The notes: generated from the sequence alone by a model not told the origin. Positions 44,070-53,336 are shown, counted from the stretch's first letter. The stretch: 64,000 bases of DNA from Sulfurimicrobium sp031426915 (GCA_031426915.1 JASJPB010000013.1:186001-250000), one strand, 5' to 3'. Numbers and translations are program-made.

Positions 44070-45785
44070 TCAAGCGTTCTTGCGCAGTATTTCGAAACTC
44101 GCCCGCAGCCAGTCGTCGCCCTTTTCGATCACTCTTCCCAGAGCAATCGAGTAACTACGGCTTCGGGCGCTCAAATCGAAGTGACGGCCCGGCGCGTATT
44201 CCACGCTATCCAGAAGCAGACTCACACCGGTTTTGTCATCCTCGGTTGCAGGCAGGTAAAGGGCGTTTACCGGCATCACGATATCCACCGCATCCACACC
44301 GTTGACGGTATAACCACTATGACGAGGTTTCGACGCTTTGAGCGTCACGGTCACCGGATTCTGCGACAACACTTCGATGCCCACATTACGCTGCCCGGAT
44401 TCCAGCAAGCTAAGCCGCCGAATGACGCCGATTACCCAGTGGTGACTGCGCTCCGGCTTCAGCCCCATGAGCTTTCCCAGTCGTATCCAGTCGTTGTGCA
44501 CCGCATCGACCGTGGCTCCGAAACCTTTTTCGCTCTCGTTCTCCATCAACCAGCGCTCATGATGGGCAACCTGCTGTGAAGTTTGACCCTGGCGGTTCTG
44601 AGCGCCGGATTGATTGGCCTTGCTTTGCGTGCGCTGTGTCACAAAGCCGTAAAGGCGCACATCCAGCATCTCGTCATAGCTCAGCTTGAGCTTTTGCTCT
44701 TCTTCCTGTTGTTTGGGAGAAAGCGCTTCGTTGTCCTGTTTTACCAGGCCGCAAATTTCACGAAACTCCTTCACCACATCGATCAGTTTCACTTTGGCAA
44801 CACGCTCGTGCCTGCGGTGTATGCGTTCACTGGAGGCAGACCACTGCTGGGTGACCCGTTCGATGAACTCAAGACAAGCGGGGAGGCGACAATCCTCGCC
44901 AAGCCCGAGTTTGGCCGGAACCCCACCGTGTTTCAGCGCCTCCTTCGTACCATCCACCAAAGCCAGCAACTGGCCCGCCCCCCAATAACGTGTCATGCCA
45001 TCGCCAGCTTGCTTGCGGATCCGGCGCGGACCCTTTTCGCCACCAAGATTGACGCTGAAGACATGGCGCTCTGGATCGAAAGCCTTTTCCAGCCTTAGGG
45101 CGGAAGCCCAGGAATCAAGCCACAAATCGACCATCTCGATTTGTTTCGGGAATAAATTATTGGTATTGAGCACATCCAGGCTCAAGAGCTGGAGATATTC
45201 TTCACTGCAACTCGTCTCGCGTGGGCACTTGGGATAGAGGTGCAGGGATTTGCGGTCGAATTCCTCGTACTCGGCCAGGTGATAGAGATTGTGGACATGT
45301 TTCCACAACTTGACGCCAATTGCCTCATAGCGGAAATAGCGCCACTTGGCCTGCATCGCAAAATGGCGAATGGCGCGCGCGGTAATAAGGGAAATGTCAT
45401 GGCGGATCTGACTGTTACTGGGGTCCCCCACGTATGACATGATGAAGATATGGTAACCACGCGCCATTTGCCAGTTAAAAGCGAACACCGCGTTCCACAA
45501 GCGGCTTTCGATCTGGCGTGACATGCGCGGATTGAGCAGATATTGCTGGGTCAGGTTATGTTGCAACTCCTGAGCACCCTCATCAATATGCATCAGGACT
45601 TGCAGGCGATCTTTGTCAGGGGGCGCGGCTTTGTCATTGAACTCATTTAGCGCCGCTACGATCTTCTCGTGCGCGGAAAACGTGTCGCCCATGGGCAACT
45701 CATGCATCCACACCGTGGCCGCCTTGAGATTACCCAAGGGGTCATTGATCGGTTTTTTTCGGCCAAAAGGCAGAAAATCAAGCAT
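44070..45785 (-). CDS. Unknown protein, paralogue 2; possible PilZ-like C-terminus
   Basis: The 571-residue cytoplasmic protein is homologous over its whole length to the 41795 product: GNLKAATVWMHELPMGDTFSA near the start, RYWGAGQLLALVD and LGEDCRLPACLEFIERVTQQW in the middle, and WLMENESEKGFGATVDA near residue 435. N-E-S-E-K-G again fits a PilZ-like loop, followed by GKLMGLKPERSHHWVIGVIRRL. A Q/K-rich stretch (KQDNEALSPKQQEEEQKLKL) lies between. The pair looks like an old duplication now in inverted orientation around the esterase gene. Function is unknown. Confidence 0.75.
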   Translation of the reverse strand: MLDFLPFGRKKPINDPLGNLKAATVWMHELPMGDTFSAHEKIVAALNEFNDKAAPPDKDRLQVLMHIDEGAQELQHNLTQQYLLNPRMSRQIESRLWNAVFAFNWQMARGYHIFIMSYVGDPSNSQIRHDISLITARAIRHFAMQAKWRYFRYEAIGVKLWKHVHNLYHLAEYEEFDRKSLHLYPKCPRETSCSEEYLQLLSLDVLNTNNLFPKQIEMVDLWLDSWASALRLEKAFDPERHVFSVNLGGEKGPRRIRKQAGDGMTRYWGAGQLLALVDGTKEALKHGGVPAKLGLGEDCRLPACLEFIERVTQQWSASSERIHRRHERVAKVKLIDVVKEFREICGLVKQDNEALSPKQQEEEQKLKLSYDEMLDVRLYGFVTQRTQSKANQSGAQNRQGQTSQQVAHHERWLMENESEKGFGATVDAVHNDWIRLGKLMGLKPERSHHWVIGVIRRLSLLESGQRNVGIEVLSQNPVTVTLKASKPRHSGYTVNGVDAVDIVMPVNALYLPATEDDKTGVSLLLDSVEYAPGRHFDLSARSRSYSIALGRVIEKGDDWLRASFEILRKNA

Positions 45786-45899
45786 TCAAGCGTTCCTGAA
45801 AAGAGAAGAAGGGCCTAGAAACCGAGCAATTTTCATTCCAACAATCAGAAACTTAACGCAACAATGCCCCGTGTCACGCCGTTGGCATTACAAATACCG

Positions 45900-46331
45900 T
45901 CAACCGGCCCTGGCACCCACTTCCAACGTCCGCACACTAGCTGCCAGTTTGTCCAGCACACCGTTAACGTATTTATAGCCGTCCGTTCCGCCATAGCACT
46001 TGGCAAGCTCGATGGCTTCGTTGATTATTACACGGTAAGGAATTTCAAGATGATGCACGAACTCGTAGGTTGCCAGCAATAGAATGGCGCGCTCCACCGG
46101 GCTTAATTCCTGCAGCGGGCGGTCGAGGCAGGGCTGAATCCGGCTTTCCAGATTGGCGGCATCTCCGATCGAGCCCCGCAGCATGGCGACAAAGTGTTCA
46201 TCGTCAATTTTTGCAAAATCTTCATGCTCTCTCAGTTGAGCTTCGATCGCCTCCACCGGATCGCCGGTCAACTGGCGCTGATAGAGTCCCTGCAGCGCGA
46301 ATTCTCGCGCTTTGCGGCGATTTTTCTTCAT
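45900..46331 (-). CDS. nusB: Transcription antitermination factor NusB
   Basis: The 143-residue helical protein binds boxA RNA with NusE in rRNA antitermination. It shows KNRRKAREFALQGLYQRQLTG at the N-terminus, ELSPVERAILLLATYEFVHH and IPYRVIINEAIELAKCYGGTDGYKYVNGVLDK at the end. It overlaps ribH by 4 bases, the usual ribH-nusB pairing. Confidence 0.97.
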   Translation of the reverse strand: MKKNRRKAREFALQGLYQRQLTGDPVEAIEAQLREHEDFAKIDDEHFVAMLRGSIGDAANLESRIQPCLDRPLQELSPVERAILLLATYEFVHHLEIPYRVIINEAIELAKCYGGTDGYKYVNGVLDKLAASVRTLEVGARAG

Positions 46332-46798
46332 TTTATCTTCTTCAGCAAGTTGACCATCTCGATCACCACGCGTGCCGCATCTGCGCCCTTCTCGGCCATC
46401 CGGACCAGGGCCTGCTCGTCGTTTTCGGTGGTGAGAATGGCGTTGGCGATGGGCATGCCGCTATCCAGCATGACGCGGGTGACACCATTGCCGGATTCGT
46501 TCGCCACCAGCTCGAAGTGGTAGGTCTCGCCGCGGACTACCGCGCCGAGTGCCACCAGTGCATCGAACTTTCCACTGTTAGCCATTTTTTGCAGGGCCAG
46601 CGGAATTTCCAGCGCGCCCGGCACGGTCGCGAGAAAAATGTCGTCCTTGGCCACTTCGCACTTGAGCAGCTCGGTCACGCAGGCTCCCAGCAGCCCCTCG
46701 CAGATGTCAATATTGAACCGGCTCATGGCGATGCCGACCTTGAGACCGGAACCATTCAGATCCGGGTGGCACTCGGGTAGTTTGTTGGAGATTCCCAT
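46328..46798 (-). CDS. ribH: 6,7-dimethyl-8-ribityllumazine synthase
   Basis: RibH condenses the pyrimidinedione with dihydroxybutanone phosphate in the next-to-last step of riboflavin synthesis and usually forms an icosahedral shell. The 156-residue product has GIAMSRFNIDICEGLLGACV, VPGALEIPLALQKMA, ALGAVVRGETYHFELVANES and the late GMPIANAILTTENDEQA. It lies 13 bases after ribBX. Confidence 0.97.
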   Translation of the reverse strand: MGISNKLPECHPDLNGSGLKVGIAMSRFNIDICEGLLGACVTELLKCEVAKDDIFLATVPGALEIPLALQKMANSGKFDALVALGAVVRGETYHFELVANESGNGVTRVMLDSGMPIANAILTTENDEQALVRMAEKGADAARVVIEMVNLLKKIK

Positions 46799-46811
46799 AT
46801 TTGTTTTCCTC

Positions 46812-47909
46812 TCAGTTCTTGCCGGGTTCGAAATAACCCGTCACTTCCAGATCGAAACCCGCCATGCTCGGCATCTTGCGCGGCACCGCCAGCAGGCGCA
46901 TCTTGGTCACGCCGAGGTCGCGCAATATCTGTGCGCCAATGCCGTAGTTGCGCAAATCCACCTTGGCCGGAGCCTTGGGTTCGCTGCGCTTGATGCGTTC
47001 CAGCAGTTCGCCGGCTGATTCGCCGCCACGGCGCATCAGCACGATCACGCCGCAACCTTCAGCAGCCACGGCCTGCATCGCCTGATGTACGCTGAAGGAA
47101 TGCTCGAAGCTGGTGGTGTCAAGGAAGTCCATCACCGATAGCGGCTCATGCACCCGCACCAGGGTTTCCTTGCCTGGCACAATCTCGCCCTTGACCAGCG
47201 CCAAGTGAACCTCCTTGGCGGTTTGGTCATGGTAGGTCACCAGCTGGAATTCGCCGTAGGGCGTATGCACCATTTTTTCCGCCACGCGCTCCACCAGACG
47301 CTCGGTCTGGCTGCGGTAATGGATCAAATCGGCGATGGTGCCGATCTTGAGGCCGTGCTGCTTGGCATATTCCAGCAAGTCGGGCAGGCGCGCCATTTCC
47401 CCGTCTTCCTTGAGGATTTCGCAGATCACCGCGGCCGGTTCCAGCCCCGCCAGCCCCGCCAGGTCGCAGCCCGCCTCGGTGTGGCCGGCGCGCACCAGCA
47501 CGCCACCCTTCTGCGCCTTCAAGGGAAAAATATGGCCGGGCTGGACGATGTCGGAGGGCTTGGCATCCTTTTTCACAGCCGCCAGCACGGTCTTGGCACG
47601 GTCGGCGGCGGAAATGCCGGTGGTCACGCCCTCGGCTGCCTCGATGGAAACGGTGAAATTTGTCCCCAGCGGGGCCTTGTTGCTCGACACCATCAGGGCC
47701 AGGTCCAGCTGATGACAGCGCGCCTCGGTCAACGTCAGGCAGATCAGGCCACGGCCATGCTTGGCCATGAAATTGATGGCTTCCGGCGTAACGAACTCCG
47801 CCGCCAGTACCAGGTCGCCCTCGTTCTCGCGGTCTTCTTCGTCCACCAGGACGACCATCTTGCCGGCCTTGAAATCGGCAATAATGTCTTGAATCGGGCT
47901 GATACTCAT
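46812..47909 (-). CDS. ribBX: RibB DHBP synthase fused to degenerate RibA-like domain (RibBX)
   Basis: Residues 1-~205 are 3,4-dihydroxy-2-butanone-4-phosphate synthase, with VLVDEEDRENEGDLVLAAE, the catalytic acidic residues and HTEAGCDLAGLAGL, all intact. Residues ~206-365 resemble GTP cyclohydrolase II (VHTPYGEFQLVTYHD, LRNYGIGAQILRDLG) but lack its zinc cluster: the region that should read RCDCGxQL is SFEHSFSVHQAM, with no cysteines. The C-terminal domain should therefore not open GTP. Such RibBX proteins are known in Proteobacteria and need a separate ribA, which is not in this window. It is coupled to ribE (ATGA-type 4-base overlap). Confidence 0.93.
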   Translation of the reverse strand: MSISPIQDIIADFKAGKMVVLVDEEDRENEGDLVLAAEFVTPEAINFMAKHGRGLICLTLTEARCHQLDLALMVSSNKAPLGTNFTVSIEAAEGVTTGISAADRAKTVLAAVKKDAKPSDIVQPGHIFPLKAQKGGVLVRAGHTEAGCDLAGLAGLEPAAVICEILKEDGEMARLPDLLEYAKQHGLKIGTIADLIHYRSQTERLVERVAEKMVHTPYGEFQLVTYHDQTAKEVHLALVKGEIVPGKETLVRVHEPLSVMDFLDTTSFEHSFSVHQAMQAVAAEGCGVIVLMRRGGESAGELLERIKRSEPKAPAKVDLRNYGIGAQILRDLGVTKMRLLAVPRKMPSMAGFDLEVTGYFEPGKN

Positions 47910-48505
47910 GCTTGCTCCTTGTCGTAACTCAACATTCGATCCAGGTAGCGCGCCACCAGATCGACTTCCAGATTGACCCGTTTTCCTGCCTGAAGATGCT
48001 TGAAGTTAGTAGCTTCAATGGTATGGGGAATGAGGTTGATGCTGAAGTCCTCGCCCTTAACCCAATTGACGGTCAGACTGACGCCGTTCACCGTGATCGA
48101 ACCCTTGTAGGCAATGTAGCGCGCCAGCTCTTTGGGCGCGCGGATCACCAGTTCGTGGGATTCGCCCAGCGGCGCGAACTTGATCACCTCGCCCACGCCG
48201 TCCACGTGCCCGCTCACCAGGTGACCGCCGAGCCGGTCGGCCAGACGCAACGCCTTTTCCAGGTTCACTGCACCCGGCTCGCCCAAGCCCACGGTACAGT
48301 TCAGGGTTTCCCGCGACACGTCCACCTTGTAGCCACCCTCGGATTTTTCGACCACGGTCAGGCATACACCGTTGGCGGCAATGCTGTCGCCGATGGCGAC
48401 ATCGCTCATATCCAGCGCACCGGCATCAATGCTCAGACGCACGCCTTGTTCCAGCGGCTGGATGGCCGCAATGGTTCCCACTGCCTGAATGATTCCGGTA
48501 AACAT
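47906..48505 (-). CDS. ribE: Riboflavin synthase alpha subunit
   Basis: The 199-residue enzyme dismutates two lumazines to riboflavin. It has the internally duplicated lumazine-binding barrels: MFTGIIQAVGTIAAIQ with GDSIAANGVCLTVVE, and GHLVSGHVDGVGEVI with KGSITVNGVSLTVN. The start ATG abuts the ribD stop (1-base overlap). It is called ribC in E. coli. Confidence 0.97.
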   Translation of the reverse strand: MFTGIIQAVGTIAAIQPLEQGVRLSIDAGALDMSDVAIGDSIAANGVCLTVVEKSEGGYKVDVSRETLNCTVGLGEPGAVNLEKALRLADRLGGHLVSGHVDGVGEVIKFAPLGESHELVIRAPKELARYIAYKGSITVNGVSLTVNWVKGEDFSINLIPHTIEATNFKHLQAGKRVNLEVDLVARYLDRMLSYDKEQA

Positions 48506-49605
48506 TATTTCTCCGTCCCTGATAATGGCCGCGCCACGATTCTGACGTCCCGTCCGATCATGCGCACATCCCTGAGTTCAAGCTCCCGGCGTTGCTCCAT
48601 CGCCTCGATTTCCGGCAAGCCGAACATGCCGCCCGCCTTGTCGCCGAACAGCATTGGCGCCAGATAGAACACCAATTCGTCCACCACGCCCGCCTGCAGC
48701 AGGGCGCCGTTGAGGCCCTTGCCAGCCTCCGCCGTAACCTCGTTAAAACCGCGCCGGCCCAGCTCTTGCAACAGGCGCGCAAGCTCGATCCGTCCCTCCC
48801 GGGCAGGCAGAACCAGCACTTCTGCACCCGCCTGCTGAAGCTGCCGGATACGTTCCCCATCCTCGCTGCCGGTGGCGATCAAGACTTTGCCCCCCGCCAG
48901 CATCCTGGCCGTGGGGGGCATGTTCAGGCCGGCATCCACCACCACCCGCCAGGGCTGGCGTTCGACGGGAACGTCGCGCACCGTGAGCGACGGGTCGTCC
49001 GCCAGCACGGTGCCGATTCCTGTCAGCATGGCACAAGAGCGGGCGCGCCAGCGGTGAGCGTCGCGCCGTGCATCCGGTCCGGTGATCCATTGCGAGACGC
49101 CGTTGTTCAAGGCGGTTTTCCCATCCAGCGTGGCGGCGATTTTCAAGCGCAGCCATGGCCGGCCATGCGTCATGCGCGAGATGAAGCCAAGGTTGAGTTC
49201 CCGCGCCTCATTTTCAAGCAGGCCGCAGACGGTACGAATTCCAGCCAACTCGAGCATCGCGACCCCATTCCCGGAAACCTGGGGATTGGGGTCGCGCATG
49301 GCCGCAATCACCTTCGCCACACCCGCCTCGATCAGCGCCTCGGCACAGGGTGGGGTGCGGCCATAGTGGCTACACGGCTCCAAGGTAACGTAAACCGTCG
49401 CGCCCCGGGCCGATGCCCCGGCCTGCCGCAGGGCATGGATCTCGGCATGGGGTTCCCCGGCACGCTGGTGCCAGCCCTCGCCTACAACTTTGCCGTCACG
49501 CACCACGACACAGCCCACGCGGGGATTCGGCGTCGTGGTGTAAAGCCCCTGCCGTGCCAGACGCAAGGCAAACGCCATGTATTCGTGGTCGGCAGCTGAA
49601 AACAT
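48505..49605 (-). CDS. ribD: Bifunctional riboflavin deaminase/reductase RibD
   Basis: The 366-residue enzyme carries out the second and third steps after GTP cyclohydrolase. The deaminase domain (1-~145) has the zinc motif GEPHAEIHALRQAG and LEPCSHYGRTPPCAEALI. The reductase domain (~146-366) shows PWLRLKIAATLDGKTALNNG, SQWITGPDARRDAH and VTAEAGKGLNGALLQAGVVDEL. It lies 5 bases after nrdR, so both are in the glyA-led operon. Confidence 0.96.
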   Translation of the reverse strand: MFSAADHEYMAFALRLARQGLYTTTPNPRVGCVVVRDGKVVGEGWHQRAGEPHAEIHALRQAGASARGATVYVTLEPCSHYGRTPPCAEALIEAGVAKVIAAMRDPNPQVSGNGVAMLELAGIRTVCGLLENEARELNLGFISRMTHGRPWLRLKIAATLDGKTALNNGVSQWITGPDARRDAHRWRARSCAMLTGIGTVLADDPSLTVRDVPVERQPWRVVVDAGLNMPPTARMLAGGKVLIATGSEDGERIRQLQQAGAEVLVLPAREGRIELARLLQELGRRGFNEVTAEAGKGLNGALLQAGVVDELVFYLAPMLFGDKAGGMFGLPEIEAMEQRRELELRDVRMIGRDVRIVARPLSGTEK

Positions 49606-49610
49606 CCCGA

Positions 49611-50060
49611 TTACTTGTCCAGGTCGCGGATCACGTCGCGGAAATCGTCCACATCCTCGAAACTGCGGTATACCGACGCGAAGCGGATGTAGGCCACCTT
49701 GTCCAGCTTGCGCAATTCATTCATCACCAGCTCGCCGACCTGGCGCGACGGCACTTCGCGCTCGCCCAGGCTCAACATTTTCTGCTCGATGTGCTGGATG
49801 GCGCTATCCACCAGACTGGTGGAAACAGGACGTTTGTTAAGCGCACGCATGAAGCTGATGCGAACCTTGTCGCGGCTGAATTCCTCGCGGCTGCCATTCT
49901 GCTTCACCACCTGCGGCAAGCGGAGTTCAGCTGTTTCGTAAGTGGTGAAACGCTTCTCGCAAGTCACGCAACGACGCCGGCGGCGCACGCTATCGCCTTC
50001 CTCGCTGACGCGGGAATCGATCACCTGGGTATCATCGGCACCGCAAAAGGGGCATTTCAT
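49611..50060 (-). CDS. nrdR: Transcriptional repressor NrdR
   Basis: NrdR represses ribonucleotide reductase genes when dATP/ATP levels demand. The 149-residue protein has the zinc ribbon MKCPFCGADDTQVIDSR...RRRCVTCEKRFTTYE (four cysteines) and an ATP-cone beginning VVKQNGSREEFSRDKV. Placement between glyA and ribD is conserved in proteobacteria. No NrdR box was recognised in the window. Confidence 0.97.
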   Translation of the reverse strand: MKCPFCGADDTQVIDSRVSEEGDSVRRRRRCVTCEKRFTTYETAELRLPQVVKQNGSREEFSRDKVRISFMRALNKRPVSTSLVDSAIQHIEQKMLSLGEREVPSRQVGELVMNELRKLDKVAYIRFASVYRSFEDVDDFRDVIRDLDK

Positions 50061-50159
50061 GGTGTTGGGGCGGGTAGCCTGTTGCGTGTCGCTGGTAGCA
50101 AAAGCTGCGCCTCCGGCGCACGAATCTGCAACCAGCTACACGCTACCGGCTACAAGCCG

Positions 50160-51407
50160 CTAGCTCCCATATACCGGAAATTTCGCGCACATCGCCTTGG
50201 CCTCGTTGGCCACGCGCGACAGTACCGCTTCGTCCGTCGGGTTTTCCAGCACATCGGCGATCAGGTTGGCCAGATGCTCGGCCTCGATCTCCTTGAAGCC
50301 GCGCGTGGTCATGGCCGGGGTCCCGATACGAATGCCGCTGGTGACGAAGGGCTTTTCCGGGTCGTTGGGGATGGCATTCTTGTTCACCGTGATGTGTGCC
50401 TTGCCCAGTGCGGCTTCGGCTTCCTTGCCAGTGAGCTTCATGGCGCGCAGATCGACCAGGAACACGTGAGACTCGGTACGGCCGGAAATGATGCGCAGGC
50501 CCCGTTCGGTGAGAACCTTGCACATCACCAGCGCATTGGCGATCACCTGCTCCTGGTAAAGCTTGAAATCCTTGCTCGCAGCTTCCTTGAAAGCCACCGC
50601 CTTGCCTGCGATGACATGCATCAGCGGCCCACCCTGCAAACCGGGGAAAATGGCCGAATTGATGGCCTTTTCGTGTTCGGCCTTCATCAGGATGACACCG
50701 CCTCTTGGCCCCCGCAATGTCTTGTGAGTGGTGGTGGTGACGACGTCGGCGTACGGTACCGGGTTGGGGTAAACGCCAGCGGCGATCAGCCCCGCATAGT
50801 GCGCCATGTCCACCATGAAAATCGCGCCGACGGCCTTGGCAACCTTGGCAAAACGCTCGAAATCGATCTTCAGCGCATAGGCCGAGGCGCCGGCGATAAT
50901 CAGCTTCGGCTTGTGCTCATGCGCCAGCGCTTCCATGCGCTCGTAGTCGATCTCTTCCTTTGCGTTAAGGCCATAGGCGACGGCGTTGAACCACTTGCCG
51001 CTCATGTTGAGCGCCATGCCGTGGGTAAGATGGCCGCCCTCGGCCAGGCTCATGCCCATGATGGTGTCACCGGGCTTGAGGAAGGCCATGAACACGGCCT
51101 GGTTGGCCTGGGAGCCGGAATTGGGCTGGACGTTGGCGGCTTCGGCGCCGAACAACTTCTTGACACGGTCAATGGCGAGCTGTTCGGCCTTGTCCACGTA
51201 TTCGCAACCACCATAGTAGCGCTTGCCGGGATAGCCTTCGGCGTATTTGTTGGTCAGCACCGAGCCTTGCGCCTCCATGACAGCCGGACTGGTGTAGTTC
51301 TCGGAGGCGATGAGTTCGATGTGGTCTTCCTGGCGCTGGCGCTCCTGCTCGATCGCCTGCCACAATTCAGGATCGAAGCTTGCAAGGGTATTTTTTGCGC
51401 TGAACAT
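50160..51407 (-). CDS. glyA: Serine hydroxymethyltransferase
   Basis: GlyA interconverts serine and glycine with tetrahydrofolate, and so connects metabolically with the glycine cleavage genes at the left end. The 415-residue PLP enzyme has IELIASENYTSPAVMEAQGS, TNKYAEGYPGKRYYGGCEYVD, FMVDMAHYAGLIAAGVYPNP, the PLP lysine in VVTTTTHKTLRGPRGG and TSGIRIGTPAMTTRGF. It is the first gene of the minus-strand block, with a 99-base gap to nrdR. Confidence 0.97.
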   Translation of the reverse strand: MFSAKNTLASFDPELWQAIEQERQRQEDHIELIASENYTSPAVMEAQGSVLTNKYAEGYPGKRYYGGCEYVDKAEQLAIDRVKKLFGAEAANVQPNSGSQANQAVFMAFLKPGDTIMGMSLAEGGHLTHGMALNMSGKWFNAVAYGLNAKEEIDYERMEALAHEHKPKLIIAGASAYALKIDFERFAKVAKAVGAIFMVDMAHYAGLIAAGVYPNPVPYADVVTTTTHKTLRGPRGGVILMKAEHEKAINSAIFPGLQGGPLMHVIAGKAVAFKEAASKDFKLYQEQVIANALVMCKVLTERGLRIISGRTESHVFLVDLRAMKLTGKEAEAALGKAHITVNKNAIPNDPEKPFVTSGIRIGTPAMTTRGFKEIEAEHLANLIADVLENPTDEAVLSRVANEAKAMCAKFPVYGS

Positions 51408-51440
51408 GGTGGTCTTTCACTCGGCTTGGAAAAAATGCGA

Positions 51441-51449
51441 ATTTTAGCA
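51441..51449 (-). promoter_or_regulatory. Candidate extended -10 promoter of glyA
   Basis: Read on the minus strand this is TGCTAAAAT, the same extended -10 sequence found before rnpB, about 34 bases upstream of the glyA ATG. No convincing -35 was found. Confidence 0.4.
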
Positions 51450-51541
51450 TGACTGACAAGGGTTTAACCATTGCCGTCAGAGCCGCTTCATTTCCCGCAG
51501 GATTGTTTCCGGCTCACCCTGCTTATTTCGGCTACCCGTCG

Positions 51542-53281
51542 TTAGCCAAGCTCCTTCGCCCTGTACCCCATCCTGAATCCGCCCCAATGTTTCCCGTTGA
51601 TCCGGATGGGCACGCAGATGTCGTGCATGACTTCCCCCGTATCGCGTTTGTAGGTCTGGAGTAACATGTTTTTTGTGTTGCTGCCACAGCGCTTGCCGGT
51701 ACGATCATCGAAAATACGCTTGGTGCGGTTGCCGATCAGATCTTTTTCATAATTGCCCGTGAGTGGCTGGGAAAATTTCTTGTTATGCGTTGGGCAATAG
51801 CCGCTGTTGTCCACTGCAATGGCGTAGATGATTTCAGGGCAGGATGAAAGGACCGCCTCCTGGATGGGGGGCGAGGTTCGATCCGTGAAATCGTCGAAGG
51901 CCGTTTTCTGTTTGGGCGGATTGGTGCCGGGAATCTGCTGGTAACTGCGGTCAAAAAGCCTGGCTTCTGAAATCTGACCATTCCGAATGGCGTTTTCGAA
52001 CATGGCCGAGACATCGTCGGAGGCTTTCCTTGCCACCTGGAACATGCGGTTGTGCAGGGTGTCGATCGCCAGGTCCGACATGGATTCAAACATCGTTTCA
52101 CCCAATTCGGATAGTGCCATGGACTGCTCGGAGATTTCCTTTATCTGGCGCTCGAATACAATGACCTGTTCCTGCATGTAACTCAGGGCATCGGATATTT
52201 GCGCCACTTCGCCGTGGTTCTTCTCCATGCCTCGAGCAATTGAGGAAATTTGTTCGCGCAACAGGCTGGAATGGCGCAATATGCCATCGAGCTGATTTCC
52301 GGCCAAGTCGATCTGGCAGACGCCTTTATTGGTCAGGACAACAAGTTCCTGCATGGTTTCTGATGCCGCCACGGTTTCCGTGCGGATTTCCGCCATCATC
52401 CTCCCGATCTGGTCATTGGCGACAACCGTTTTTTCGGCCAATTTCCTGACTTCATCCGCCACGACAGCGAAACCTCTTCCGGACTCTCCAGCCCGAGCCG
52501 CCTCGATAGCGGCATTCAGAGCCAGGAGGTTGGTCTGGTCGGCGATTTCCCTGATCGACAGAGAGACGCCTTCCACTTCGCGCGATCTTGCCTCAAGGGA
52601 AGAGATCAGATCCGCCGAGGATTCCATTTTTTCAGACACCCGGCGAATTTCCGCGATTGCATCGCGCAATGCGGACTGGCCCGCAATGCTGTCGCTTTGG
52701 GCCTGCTCAGCTTCGGCTGCGGCCAATCTTGCCGCGCCGGAAACGTTCTCCGTGGACGCAAAGATGTTCTCGCTTGCGGCCGAGATTTCCCGTGACTTCA
52801 TGACCAGAACCTGCATGCTCTTGTCCAGTTTATCCGTCTTGAATGATGTCTCGGCAAGTGAAATGGAATTTTTTTCAATGATTTTCGAAACATCGGAAGC
52901 CATGTTCGAAAACTTGTTCAAGACCTCGCCGAGCTTGTCAATCAGCGGCGCGAGCATCCGACTCTTCGCTCCCGCGTCAATTCTTGCCGCCTGCGGATTT
53001 TCCATAATTTTCTGCGCAAGCTGTTGCGCGGCATCAAGAGGCCCCAGCGTAAACAGATAGGCGATAACCGCCGCCATCAGCGAAGTGCCGCCGACCATAA
53101 CAAAACTCATGGCGTGTTCCGACATGAATTCCCTGGCCATCAAGTAGGTCATGCCCCCCAGCAGATAACTCAGCGTTGCCACCGAAACAAACAAAATGGC
53201 GACGCGAGTAATGGTAAGGCGCCGCTGGCCCCCGGCCGTTTCCATCCAACCCTTGGTCTCGATTAGCTGCTGACTTGTCAT
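51542..53281 (-). CDS. Methyl-accepting chemotaxis-type receptor with C-terminal cytoplasmic sensor
   Basis: The 579-residue receptor has two closely spaced membrane helices (~25-48 and ~58-80) with almost no periplasmic loop. The signalling domain has the hairpin tip IREIADQTNLLALNAAIEAARAGE split around residues ~245-265 (here limited to the family-invariant NLLALNAAIEAARAGESGRG). After the signalling coil, residues ~415-579 form a soluble domain with SGYCPTHNKKFSQPLTG, NRTKRIFDDRTGKRCGS, LLQTYKRDTGEVMHDICVPI and HWGGFRMGY, resembling a cytoplasmic Cache-like domain. It therefore probably senses an intracellular signal. No che genes are nearby. Confidence 0.9.
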   Translation of the reverse strand: MTSQQLIETKGWMETAGGQRRLTITRVAILFVSVATLSYLLGGMTYLMAREFMSEHAMSFVMVGGTSLMAAVIAYLFTLGPLDAAQQLAQKIMENPQAARIDAGAKSRMLAPLIDKLGEVLNKFSNMASDVSKIIEKNSISLAETSFKTDKLDKSMQVLVMKSREISAASENIFASTENVSGAARLAAAEAEQAQSDSIAGQSALRDAIAEIRRVSEKMESSADLISSLEARSREVEGVSLSIREIADQTNLLALNAAIEAARAGESGRGFAVVADEVRKLAEKTVVANDQIGRMMAEIRTETVAASETMQELVVLTNKGVCQIDLAGNQLDGILRHSSLLREQISSIARGMEKNHGEVAQISDALSYMQEQVIVFERQIKEISEQSMALSELGETMFESMSDLAIDTLHNRMFQVARKASDDVSAMFENAIRNGQISEARLFDRSYQQIPGTNPPKQKTAFDDFTDRTSPPIQEAVLSSCPEIIYAIAVDNSGYCPTHNKKFSQPLTGNYEKDLIGNRTKRIFDDRTGKRCGSNTKNMLLQTYKRDTGEVMHDICVPIRINGKHWGGFRMGYRAKELG

Positions 53282-53336
53282 CTTGTCCCCTCTGTATCGA
53301 TGATCATTTTAAACAAAACCAAGTCCAGGCCGGTTA

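Noticed and set aside
49413..51452. 679-codon open frame on the plus strand
   Set aside because: Runs antisense to ribD, nrdR and glyA, all of which are unmistakable; no motif of its own.
45786..51541. FMN riboswitch for the riboflavin genes
   Set aside because: ribD, ribE and ribBX are overlapping or within a few bases, and no FMN-element core was recognised before glyA or in any gap.
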